Of a DNA stretch of 17,179 nucleotides, positions 6,881-14,452 are shown piece after piece. The stretch is taken from NCBI GenBank assembly GCA_964407285.1, contig CAYOVG010000127.1, positions 1-17,179 of the forward strand, given 5' to 3'. The notes below the pieces were generated by a model. It did no database searches and was not told where the DNA came from. It was given only the letters and a program-made list of their open reading frames with translations. Each line of letters begins with the position of its first letter. Positions within the stretch are counted from its first letter, which is position 1. The DNA comes from CAYOVG01 sp964407285 (GTDB taxonomy: Bacteria; Desulfobacterota; Syntrophobacteria; Syntrophobacterales; Syntrophobacteraceae). Both the position numbers and the translations under genes were made by a program.

Positions 6881-8065
6881 TCATTTCCCCAACAGATCCG
6901 AGTAGATTTCGAGGTAGCGCCTCGACGCTTCATCTATGCGGAAGCGCTCCATGGTCCTGCGGTAGCCGGCCTCCCCCATGCGGACGCGCAGTTCGCGGTT
7001 TCTCAGCAACTCCACGACCCGGGAGGCGAACGAAACCGGGTCCCCCGGAGGAACGAGGAAACCCGTGCAACCATCCATTACCACTTCAGGATTGCCCCCG
7101 ACCCGCGTGGCCACAACCGGAATCCGGTGGTTCATCGATTCGAGCAGCGTTATGGAGAGCCCTTCCGAAAGGGAGGTGAGCACGGAAACGTCCATCTCCG
7201 AATAGTAGCGGCCCACATCGTTGCGGTATCCGGCAAAAACCACGTAGGGCGCTATCCCGAGCGTTTCCGCCTTTTCGCGGAGGGCGACCTCGTCCCTCCC
7301 GCGCCCTATGATGACGAAGCGGGAAGCGGGGACTTCCTTGATTATCAGGGGAATCGCGTCAAGGAAATGGCCGACCCCCTTGACGGCGCGATTTAGGTTC
7401 GCGACCATGCCCACGATGAGAGCGTCTTCGGGAAGGCTGTGCCGGCTCCGGATGGAGACCGAATCCGACCCCGAGGCCGAATCATCCCCGTGCGACGCGT
7501 CGACGATCCCGTTATGGATAACGACGGTCCGTCCGGGCGCCAGCCCTTCCCTCTCGAGCACCACGTCCCGCACCGCCGACGAGACGCAGATGACCCGGTC
7601 GGGAAGATTCCCGGTCAGGCGCAGCAGAGAGTATTCATGACCGCCCCAGTTGAAACCCTGGTCCTCCCGGTTTTCGACGAGGAACCTGATAAGGCCCAAC
7701 CTCTTGAGAATCCTCGCATAGATGATGGACCAGAAGAAATACGCATGCACCAGGTCGGGCGGCGCGGCGCGCATATGCCGCCGGATTTCGTTCAGCCTCC
7801 GCGCCTGTCCCAGGGGATAGACGTCGAAGCGTCCCAGGGGACGCAGATAGGTCACGGGAACATCCGGCTCCACCCGGGCCGTGAGTCGTGCCTGGCTCAT
7901 GATCCGCACGTTCCACTTCGATCTGTCCCAATGGCGTATCATCGAGAGGAGATGATTTCCGGTACCGCCGCCAAAATCGTCGGTCAGGATCAGTATCTTC
8001 CCGGCCGATGCCCCGTTCATCGCTTCCATACCGTACGATTCGCCCTCCCCTTCTTGCGTCCGCAT
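6881..8065 (-). CDS. GT4-family glycosyltransferase (last gene of glycan operon)
   Basis: 394 residues with a GT-B fold pattern. The N-terminal half opens GKILILTDDFGGGTGNHLLS (about 22-41). The C-terminal donor-binding half contains IVGMVANLNRAVKG (about 217), FVIIGRGRDE, and the family EX7E motif with E301 and E309 in SLSEGLSITLLE, then PVVATRVGGNPEVV. Such enzymes transfer sugars from nucleotide donors to a growing glycan on the cytoplasmic side of the inner membrane; donor and acceptor are unknown. It starts 33 bases after the GT2 gene, so it is co-transcribed. The ATG at 8065 lacks a clear Shine-Dalgarno site. An internal ATG at 8029 follows GGGGAGGG and may be the true start; residues 1-12 are not conserved-looking. 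Confidence 0.9.
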   Translation of the reverse strand: MRTQEGEGESYGMEAMNGASAGKILILTDDFGGGTGNHLLSMIRHWDRSKWNVRIMSQARLTARVEPDVPVTYLRPLGRFDVYPLGQARRLNEIRRHMRAAPPDLVHAYFFWSIIYARILKRLGLIRFLVENREDQGFNWGGHEYSLLRLTGNLPDRVICVSSAVRDVVLEREGLAPGRTVVIHNGIVDASHGDDSASGSDSVSIRSRHSLPEDALIVGMVANLNRAVKGVGHFLDAIPLIIKEVPASRFVIIGRGRDEVALREKAETLGIAPYVVFAGYRNDVGRYYSEMDVSVLTSLSEGLSITLLESMNHRIPVVATRVGGNPEVVMDGCTGFLVPPGDPVSFASRVVELLRNRELRVRMGEAGYRRTMERFRIDEASRRYLEIYSDLLGK

Positions 8066-8098
8066 CCGTTCTCGGAACCACCATGTCCGCGTCTACCA

Positions 8099-9232
8099 CT
8101 ACCTCCGCGACGGGTTCCACATAACGACCCGCTCTCCCTTGAAATACCTCCACCACGCCACAAGAATGGATATGTTGACCGTCAGGAAATACATCGGGAC
8201 CTTCATCAAAACCGTGGTCACGGGAGTGTTCCGGACCATGCCCCAGACGGCGAGGCCGTAAAACGCAAGCTGCCCCGCAAACAGGAAGAGGAACAGCGAC
8301 GACCCAAACGCCAGCAGCAGGTTGCTCGCGAAGAGAACGCACAGGAAGACGGGAGCCGTCCACCGGAGTAGCTTGTGGCAGAAATACTGGTAGGAGAAGA
8401 GCCCGTACCGGAAGACGTTCAGAAACTCCGGATGGCTGAAAAACACGGTGAACCCCCTCAGCACGGTCCGGACCTTCCTGTCGAATTCCCGTCGCTCATC
8501 GGAAATATCCTGGTAGTAGCCTATCGCCTCCGGGTCGCTCACCCCCCTCAGCCCCAGCTTCACGCTGTTCAGGAGCGTTCTGAAATCGCTTTGCATCCTC
8601 TCCGAGAAGTCCCGGCAGACCTCCTTTCGGGCCGCAAAGAAGGAACCGCTCAGCCCCACGAGGGTATTGGCCCGCGATTCGAGCCTCCTCATCCACATCT
8701 CGTAGCGCACATAAAACCCCTCGCCGCTGGGTTTGCCGTCCTTTCCGAGCAGTCGGTCCTCGCTGCTGACGCACCCCACGGACGGGTCCGCGAAATTCGA
8801 CACGATCCGGCCGATCCCTTCGGGCTCCAGCATCGTGGCCACGTCGGAGAAGACGAGGATATCTCCGGAGGCGATACGCACGGCCTCCTTCTGCGCGTTT
8901 TCCTTGCCGCTTCGCTTCGGAAGCGCGAGCAGCCGGATTCCCCTGTCCTGGTATGTCCTCACGATGTCGTCGGTCCGGTCCGTCGATCCGTCGGAGGCTA
9001 CGATCACCTGGAGCTTGTCCTTGGGGTACCGCAGCTCGAGAGTGTTCTGGAGCTTTTTCGACAGTCTCGCCTCCTCGTTGTGAACCGTCACTATCATCGT
9101 GACGTTCGGGGTGATCGCCGCCCTGGAAACCTCCCTCTTCCGGATGCGGCCCAGCAGAGCGAGCGATACGGGATATCCGAAGTATGCATGGAAAACCAGG
9201 ATGAGCGCCGTGAAAAACACCAGTTCGATCAT
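8099..9232 (-). CDS. Membrane GT2-family glycosyltransferase
   Basis: 377 residues from the chosen start. An N-terminal membrane segment (about 2-28, with HAYFGYPVSL) is followed by a GT-A catalytic domain: VTMIVTVHNEEARL (about 44-57), ASDGSTD (79-85), FSDVAT (128-133, the divalent-metal region, usually DANT), GLSGSFFAARKEV (about 193) and a DERREFDRKVRTVLRG block. Three C-terminal membrane helices (about 291-361) follow. This layout fits processive or membrane-tethered EPS transferases that build chains at the inner membrane. The frame extends to 9316, overlapping the phosphatase gene; the ATG at 9232 is preferred for its upstream GGTGG at 8-base spacing and the usual family N-terminus. The ATG at 9274, overlapping the upstream stop, is the alternative. 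Confidence 0.9.
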   Translation of the reverse strand: MIELVFFTALILVFHAYFGYPVSLALLGRIRKREVSRAAITPNVTMIVTVHNEEARLSKKLQNTLELRYPKDKLQVIVASDGSTDRTDDIVRTYQDRGIRLLALPKRSGKENAQKEAVRIASGDILVFSDVATMLEPEGIGRIVSNFADPSVGCVSSEDRLLGKDGKPSGEGFYVRYEMWMRRLESRANTLVGLSGSFFAARKEVCRDFSERMQSDFRTLLNSVKLGLRGVSDPEAIGYYQDISDERREFDRKVRTVLRGFTVFFSHPEFLNVFRYGLFSYQYFCHKLLRWTAPVFLCVLFASNLLLAFGSSLFLFLFAGQLAFYGLAVWGMVRNTPVTTVLMKVPMYFLTVNISILVAWWRYFKGERVVMWNPSRR

Positions 9233-9266
9233 GATCGCATCCACCGTTGCAGTTACGGTTATTGAT

Positions 9267-9956
9267 CTATTCATCGAAGACGGGCTTCGACGCATGAGAC
9301 GCCGCCGGAGTTTCATCGAACGTCGCTTCCGGAGTTCCCGCGGTTACCGTTATCTCCTCCCCGCGGGACATGCGGGAGGCTTCCGCGAAGAGCCCCTTCA
9401 GACACGTCTCTATTCTCGAAAAGCACGCATGGAACGTATCGACCGACCCCCCGTAGGGATCACGAATATTGTAGATGTCGTAGCTTCCCCGCAAGCCGCC
9501 CGGACCACCGAACAACGACAGCAAGAACACCTTGTCCATGAACTGGGGATAGCCCTCGCGCAGGGTCTGCAACTGCCATGGCTCCATGGCCAGAACCATA
9601 TCGTAGGACTCCATCAACTCGGGGGTAACCCCCTTCGACCTGTGGCCGTCCAGCCGAATCCCGAAAGCGCGCGCGGCCTCAACAGCATTGGCGGGAGAAG
9701 GCAGAGGCCTCCCGGCGTGGAGTCCCGCCGAACCGAACCTGATCCAACCGCCCGCTCCGCTTGCCTGCGCGATTTCCCGCGCCAGGTACTCGGCGAAAGG
9801 ACTCCGGCAGATATTGCCCTTGCATACGAACAGGCAGGACGACGGCGCGGGGGGCATTCCGGGGTTCTTGATCGAACCGCCGTGAACGCTCCAGTACATG
9901 TTCCTCAGGTTATCTTTCAACCATCGTTTCACGATCTTCAGATGTTTCGAGTCCAT
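9267..9956 (-). CDS. Low-molecular-weight protein tyrosine phosphatase (Wzb-like) with terminal extensions
   Basis: 229 residues, longer than the usual 145-160. The P-loop CKGNICRS (Cys45 nucleophile, Arg51) and the general-acid loop IRDPYGG (Asp166) are intact, so it should be catalytic. A basic, tryptophan-containing extension of about 40 residues precedes the domain, and about 30 disordered-looking residues follow it. Wzb-type phosphatases dephosphorylate the tyrosine-rich tail of the polysaccharide co-polymerase kinase Wzc and so control capsule or EPS polymerisation. No such kinase is present here. Its ATG begins on the base directly after the upstream GT4 stop (TAGATG), implying tight translational coupling. 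An arsenate reductase role is less likely in this setting. Confidence 0.92.
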   Translation of the reverse strand: MDSKHLKIVKRWLKDNLRNMYWSVHGGSIKNPGMPPAPSSCLFVCKGNICRSPFAEYLAREIAQASGAGGWIRFGSAGLHAGRPLPSPANAVEAARAFGIRLDGHRSKGVTPELMESYDMVLAMEPWQLQTLREGYPQFMDKVFLLSLFGGPGGLRGSYDIYNIRDPYGGSVDTFHACFSRIETCLKGLFAEASRMSRGEEITVTAGTPEATFDETPAASHASKPVFDE

Positions 9957-11120
9957 CTACACTCCAACTGGAAATTCTCGAGCCGAATACAACCGGTAGT
10001 ACCGGTCCACCATCCGTTCCACGGAAAACTCGGAAACGACGCGTTCACGGGCCGCCTCGGCCATCCGGTCGCGTAAAGCTCTGTCCCGGTAGAGGGCAAG
10101 GCACCTGTCGGCGATATCTTCCGGGTCCCGTCCGTCCAGGAGATAGCCTTCCACGCCGTCCCGGATGATTTCCTTGATGCCTCCGACTTTCGGGGCCACC
10201 ACCGGAAGGCCGTGCGCCATCGCCTCCAGGATGCTCATGGGAATGCCCTCGTGGTGGGATGTGTTCATGTAGAGATCGAGTCCCCTGTAGAAGCTGCCGA
10301 CGTCATTCAGAAATCCCCTTAGAGCGAACGCGTCGCCCAGGCCGCGGCGTCCTATCAATTCCTCGATCTCCGGCATCAGGGGTCCATCTCCCGCCAGTTC
10401 GAAACGTATCCCGGCCGTCCGGCTGCAAACGATCCCGGCCGCCTCCACCATGAGCGAGTACCCCTTGACGGGGACGATCCTCCCCGAAGAGCCGATGGTG
10501 AATACTCGCTCGGCTTTACCGCCCGATCCATGCGCCCCATGCGTCGCGCGCGTCGCGCCACCCGCCCGCCCGGCAATGCCGGCAATGTCTATTCCGTTAC
10601 GGATGACTTCCACCTGCTTCTCGTTGAAGGAATACTCCCTCACCAGCGTGTCGCGGATATCGTCCGAAACAACGACGGCCCTGTAGAAGCGCCGGGACAG
10701 GAGATACCGGTTTATCCGGGAGATGATGCGATACTTGAGCCGTGCGCTTCCTCCCACGGTTTCGGCCATCCCGTGCTGAGTCGCTATGAGCCTGGCCCGG
10801 CGGCTCGCCCGGCCCCCCGCCAGGCGGGCCAGGAACGCCACCAGGTTCTCCTTGTACCTGTGGGAATGCACCACGTCCGGAGGCCGGAGCCGGAACGTCG
10901 CGCCGAGCGCCAGGGCGATACGCGCCGGGGACATCTTCCGCTCATCCATCACGACAACCGGTATCCCCGCGGCGCGGACCCTCTCCGCAAGCTTTCCCTC
11001 GTTGAGCAGCACCGCGGATAGTTCGACGTCCGAGCGCTTCCCGAGTCCCTTCATCAACTGGCAGGCCATCGCTTCCGCGCCCGCCCACAAGTCGCCCGAT
11101 ACGATGTGACAGACCCTCAT
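9957..11120 (-). CDS. GT4-family glycosyltransferase (mid-operon)
   Basis: 387 residues. It opens MRVCHIVSGDLWAGAEAMAC, the glycine-containing acceptor-side loop of GT4 enzymes. DVVHSHRYKENLVAF lies at about 82-96, IRNGID near 173, FTIGSSGRIVPVKG near 207, and the EX7E motif (E291, E299) lies in HHEGIPMSILEAM, followed by PVVAPKVGGIKEII. It is predicted to add a sugar to the exported glycan; the sugar is unknown. A glycine/alanine/histidine-rich linker at about 180-202 between the two halves is longer than usual. The ATG at 11120 has no strong Shine-Dalgarno site, and the gene is only 36 bases below the deacetylase, so coupled translation is likely. It is paralogous to, not a duplicate of, the GT4 at 6881. 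Confidence 0.92.
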   Translation of the reverse strand: MRVCHIVSGDLWAGAEAMACQLMKGLGKRSDVELSAVLLNEGKLAERVRAAGIPVVVMDERKMSPARIALALGATFRLRPPDVVHSHRYKENLVAFLARLAGGRASRRARLIATQHGMAETVGGSARLKYRIISRINRYLLSRRFYRAVVVSDDIRDTLVREYSFNEKQVEVIRNGIDIAGIAGRAGGATRATHGAHGSGGKAERVFTIGSSGRIVPVKGYSLMVEAAGIVCSRTAGIRFELAGDGPLMPEIEELIGRRGLGDAFALRGFLNDVGSFYRGLDLYMNTSHHEGIPMSILEAMAHGLPVVAPKVGGIKEIIRDGVEGYLLDGRDPEDIADRCLALYRDRALRDRMAEAARERVVSEFSVERMVDRYYRLYSAREFPVGV

Positions 11121-11156
11121 GATTCATTCATGCCCGTCAAGACTCCGGCCCCCCTC

Positions 11157-12254
11157 TCACACGATATGTCGGAACACATCGGCGACCCTGCACGCCAGCA
11201 GGGCTTCCGAAGACGCGATGTCTTCATGTACGCCGATCCTTCGCAACAGGTAGGGGTCTGAATCCGCCCCATTCCACCCCCGTTCGGTGGTCACCGCCAG
11301 GCTGTAGCCCGCCTCCTTGACCCGGAGAGCAACGGCTTCGTTGTAATTCCCGTTGGGGTAGCTGAAGACGAGGCGGCCGGGGTCCGCAACCCCTTCGGCG
11401 ATGAGCCTGTCTCTCGAGCGATTCAGTTCCTCGACGACTTCCCGTTCCCCGAGCATCGTGAGAATCCTGTGCGATGCCGTGTGGGACCCGAAGGTGATGA
11501 GCCCCGAACCGAACATTTCCCTGACTTCGCTCCACGACAAGAAAGCGCGGCCGGGCGGATTCGCCTCCACTTCCCACCTGGCGGCATAGTCGTCGAGGAC
11601 CTTCTCGATCTCCTCATTGCGAAGGCGCTTCAACCGCCGGATAGCCCTCTCCAGGCGCTCCGACGCGCTTCCTTCCGATGCTTCCATGAATTCCGCGACC
11701 GGGGACGTGAAGTCGGGTTCGAACATGGACTCCCTCCCGCCCGACGGACGGGCCACGCCCGAAGCGTCTCTTTCCATCAGCATGCGGGCGATGCGGTCCG
11801 TCCAGAACCATTTGTCCGTGCCGATGAAGTCGGTGGGAAGAAAAACCGTCGCCGGGACTCTCCGCTCCGCCAGGATCGGAAATGCGTGCTCGTAGAAGTC
11901 GAGCCATCCGTCATCGAAGGTGAGCGCGCACCGTGGGGCTCCGGGAACGGAACCATTTCGGGAGTCAACACTCCGACTCGTTGCATCCGGGTCTATCGCT
12001 TCCAGGGCGAGTTCCGTCAGAGCGACGATCTTGAAATGTTTTTTCAGGAATCCGATATGTACCCCAAGGGTTTTCGGGGTGACGTACATGCCGGGTTGGA
12101 CCGCCGGTCCGGCGGCAGACTCCCGAGGAAGCACCCTATGAAACATGAGCAGGAAAAAATCGCTCCCGGGGAATTTCCTGATCTTCGAGGTGACGATCCC
12201 GGAATAGTACAGAACAGACGCAAGAGAAGATTTCACGGCTATGGACACGCTCAT
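11157..12254 (-). CDS. NodB-homology polysaccharide deacetylase (CE4)
   Basis: 365 residues. CE4 motifs are present: TFDDGW with Asp114 and Asp115, SHTASH with metal-binding His258 and His262, and FSYPNGNYNE at about 297-306. These enzymes remove N- or O-acetyl groups from amino-sugar polymers using a divalent metal; in EPS clusters they modify the exported chain. About 140 residues separate motifs 1 and 2, against some 50 in compact NodB domains. The insert (about 145-245) includes a charged helical stretch, a pattern I associate with EPS-cluster deacetylases. No classical signal peptide is visible; a weak hydrophobic stretch lies near residues 9-22, so localisation is uncertain. It follows a 365-base gap and heads the tightly spaced five-gene set. 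Confidence 0.92.
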   Translation of the reverse strand: MSVSIAVKSSLASVLYYSGIVTSKIRKFPGSDFFLLMFHRVLPRESAAGPAVQPGMYVTPKTLGVHIGFLKKHFKIVALTELALEAIDPDATSRSVDSRNGSVPGAPRCALTFDDGWLDFYEHAFPILAERRVPATVFLPTDFIGTDKWFWTDRIARMLMERDASGVARPSGGRESMFEPDFTSPVAEFMEASEGSASERLERAIRRLKRLRNEEIEKVLDDYAARWEVEANPPGRAFLSWSEVREMFGSGLITFGSHTASHRILTMLGEREVVEELNRSRDRLIAEGVADPGRLVFSYPNGNYNEAVALRVKEAGYSLAVTTERGWNGADSDPYLLRRIGVHEDIASSEALLACRVADVFRHIV

Positions 12255-12619
12255 GTTTTTGATCCCTACCCCCTTACACGCGCCGGCCCTTATGGGCTAA
12301 CGAAATTTTTGCAGTAAAGACGGCATGTTGACGGTTGTCATAATTGTGACATAGAACACACGGCACACATAACCATAACTTGACGCACAGTCGAAACCGC
12401 CTCATCCCACACTGAATCAAAGTTCAGCCCCACGACGGCGAAGACTCCCCCCGTGCCGTAAGGCGTTGATATCAAATGTAATACGTCATAGGATTGACCA
12501 TCGGAAATCCGTCGTGCGCCGGTCCCGGCAGGCAACTCCTTTTCTTATTCAAACCGCAGTTATTTTTTGTTTTTCTTCGTCCATTCTCATGAACTCCATC
12601 CCGGTCCACCTTCGCGCGC
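12255..12619. other. Gap between ATP-grasp and deacetylase genes
   Basis: These 365 bases hold no supported gene. A 65-codon minus-strand frame (12338-12535) has no ribosome binding site or recognisable motif. The segment is richer in A+T than its neighbours. It contains a near-perfect palindrome at 12337-12350 and could carry a second operon promoter for the deacetylase set, but no clear -35/-10 pair was found. Confidence 0.5.
12337..12350. promoter_or_regulatory. Near-palindromic GTCATAATTGTGAC, possible operator
   Basis: The 14-mer matches its own reverse complement at 12 of 14 positions (one mismatched base pair) and sits about 85 bases upstream of the deacetylase ATG. Dyad symmetry with an A+T core fits a dimeric regulator site. 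No regulator gene is present, so this is a weak call. Confidence 0.3.
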
Positions 12620-13852
12620 TCACGTTCGCACCCGCGTGACATCCCGAAAGTAATCCTTGAGTTCACACAGGAACGGACCGGGATCGTCGGGCCGCAGCAT
12701 CTCGTTTCGTACCCGGGGCTTGAAAAAATCGCCCAGAAACCCGGTGAGCACCTCCCATTTCGATGGAGCGCCGGGGGGCAGGGACAACTGCGATCCCGCT
12801 TTCCGCATGCGAATGATGAGATGGTCCAGATCTCCGAGTTCCCACCTGGACTGAAGGCCGATCCTGTACCCCGTTGCCGGAGCTATTTCCTCTCCTCTCG
12901 ACATCCTGAAAAGGAGGTAGGGAAAGTCGACTCCCGCGGAGACGGCCAGTTGGAGAGACCCCCAAAACCTGGCATTTATCTCCATGAGTTTCGGTAAGTT
13001 ATCCCTGCGGTCCCATTTGAATTCGACCATCGCGACACCCGTCCAGCCAATCCTTCCCAGCAGCTTCGCGGCGGACGACAACGCTTCCGCGGGCGCGCGG
13101 ATGCTTTCGCAGATTACGCTCACGCCGCCCGAGGGCGGCTTTTCCCTTATCCTGCGGTGAGCAAAACTCGCCAGGATCTCCCCTTCCCGCATGAGCAGGA
13201 AAACCCCTACCCCGGGGCCGACCACCCGTTCCTGAACGACGAAAGGAAAGCTCTTGAACGGCTCTTCCCCCAGCAGTGACCTCAACGCTCGAGCATCGGC
13301 CGCATACCGCACCCCCGCATTGAGCCAGGAATTGCCCAGGCGGAACCGGGAACGGGCGGGCTTTGCCACGACGGGGAAGCCCATGTGCGCGGCGTCTTCC
13401 ACCAGGTTTTCCATGGACCCGTATTCCGAGGAGAAGAGCGTTTCGGGAATCGGAAGCCCCAGGTCCGCCGCCGTGCGGAAGAGACCGGCTTTATCCGATG
13501 CGGCGCTGTACCGGTCGAACCCCGCGAAGGGGATACGGACCAGAGCGCTCAGTTCGGCCTCCCTTTCCAGCACGCTCCCGAGCGTAACGTCGGTCATGGG
13601 AAACAGGACCGCCCCCTTGTGCGCGGATGCATACTCCCGCAAGGACTCGATGAACGCACCCTGGTCCACGTAGGGGGAAACATACGTGAAGCTCCCGCTG
13701 CAGTACCTGGAGCCGGATGCAATGGACGGCAAGGCCTCGGACCCCACTGCTACCCGGACCCCATGGGCTCCGAGAGACCTGGCGGCCGCCAGCGCCGAAC
13801 GCTGGTTGCCGTCCAGGATTATCGCCTCGACACATTCCGGATGGCTCTTCAT
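12620..13852 (-). CDS. ATP-grasp ligase of the surface-glycan cluster
   Basis: 410 residues. An N-terminal Rossmann-like segment (EAIILDGNQRSALAAARSLG, about 9-28) is followed by an ATP-grasp domain. FPVVAKPARS with the nucleotide lysine is near 159-168, FVVQERVVGPGVGV near 204-217, MVEFKW with a metal-binding Glu near 275-280, and LMEINARFWGSLQLAVSAG with metal ligands Glu291 and Asn293. ATP-grasp enzymes join a carboxylate to an amine or thiol through an acyl phosphate. In polysaccharide clusters they probably attach an amino acid or similar group to a sugar or carrier; the substrate cannot be read here. The ATG at 13852 (GAGGGG about 10 bases upstream) is preferred over 13939, which would overlap the predicted -10 box. 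First gene of the minus-strand cluster. Confidence 0.88.
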   Translation of the reverse strand: MKSHPECVEAIILDGNQRSALAAARSLGAHGVRVAVGSEALPSIASGSRYCSGSFTYVSPYVDQGAFIESLREYASAHKGAVLFPMTDVTLGSVLEREAELSALVRIPFAGFDRYSAASDKAGLFRTAADLGLPIPETLFSSEYGSMENLVEDAAHMGFPVVAKPARSRFRLGNSWLNAGVRYAADARALRSLLGEEPFKSFPFVVQERVVGPGVGVFLLMREGEILASFAHRRIREKPPSGGVSVICESIRAPAEALSSAAKLLGRIGWTGVAMVEFKWDRRDNLPKLMEINARFWGSLQLAVSAGVDFPYLLFRMSRGEEIAPATGYRIGLQSRWELGDLDHLIIRMRKAGSQLSLPPGAPSKWEVLTGFLGDFFKPRVRNEMLRPDDPGPFLCELKDYFRDVTRVRT

Positions 13853-13937
13853 GAAACCGCTACCCCTCAGTAAATGCCGGAAACGGAATCGGACGCGCGG
13901 GCGCCAATCAGGAGGACCGCGCCGTCTCTTTACAACC

Positions 13938-13966
13938 ATGATAAGGTTTCATCGAGCTTCGCTCAA
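13938..13966 (-). promoter_or_regulatory. Probable sigma-70 promoter of the glycan operon
   Basis: On the minus strand TTGAGC (13966-13961) and TATCAT (13943-13938, five of six matches) are exactly 17 bases apart. A start near 13931 would give a leader of about 80 bases to the ATG at 13852. A heptamer array begins about 40 bases upstream of the -35 box. Confidence 0.55.
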
Positions 13967-14007
13967 CCCGGCCTGCAGGGGAAGCACGGAGGGAAGCACG
14001 AAGGAGA

Positions 14008-14065
14008 GTTGCGGGGTGCGGGGGGTGCGAGTTGCGTGTTGCGGGTTGCGGGTTGCGCGTCGTGA
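14008..14065 (-). repeat. Diverged heptamer array upstream of the glycan operon
   Basis: Eight 7-base units (plus-strand form GTTGCGG, GGTGCGG, GGTGCGA, GTTGCGT, GTTGCGG, GTTGCGG, GTTGCGC, GTCGTGA) with one two-base slip at 14022-14023. Read on the minus strand they are CGCAAC-type units in the same orientation as the downstream operon. Confidence 0.85.
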
Positions 14066-14274
14066 GTCGGAAGTAGCCGGAGATCAGGCAACTCCAAAGA
14101 ATCAACCTGCCGGATTCCCGGTCCCTTCCGGTTCCCGGATTTCAATTCCCTGGTAGGTTATTTGTTGTGGATTGCCTTGGACTATTTCATGGGTGGTGTG
14201 AGAACCACGGAGACGGAGGCCGGTGGTCGGAAGTCGGAATGGATTTGCCTGGTTTTCGACCACCGCTAAAATGG

Positions 14275-14307
14275 GAATTCCCGGCGCATTGCCGCGGCCG
14301 GGAATTC
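14275..14307. terminator. 11-bp inverted repeat downstream of the secreted-protein gene
   Basis: GAATTCCCGGC (14275-14285) is exactly complementary to GCCGGGAATTC (14297-14307) around an 11-base loop. It lies about 145 bases past the stop codon of the minus-strand gene at 14453 and has no T-run. A role in 3'-end formation is possible but unproven. Confidence 0.35.
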
Positions 14308-14452
14308 AATTGGGAACGATTCTCCGTTCCCGTGCCGGCCGGGCCTTACGAGCCCATCGATTTTCCGGGCGCATTCAGCCTGGCCGGTATGGAGTTCATT
14401 GGTTTTCGGATTCATTTCCGTCATTAACACCTGACTGGATAGACAGGGGCGT

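Larger units (their letters stand above)
13853..14452. other. 600-base region between secreted-protein gene and glycan operon
   Basis: No supported gene. From the operon outwards it holds the predicted promoter (13938-13966), a short direct repeat of GGAAGCACG near 13981 and 13992, the heptamer array (14008-14065), and two inverted repeats: 14221-14229 with 14257-14265 (nine pairs), and 14275-14285 with 14297-14307 (eleven pairs). The latter may mark the 3' end of the secreted-protein transcript, but no T-run follows either stem. Confidence 0.6.

Noticed and set aside
12338..12535. 65-codon frame between ATP-grasp and deacetylase genes
   Set aside because: No ribosome binding site, no recognisable motif, and it overlaps the putative operator.
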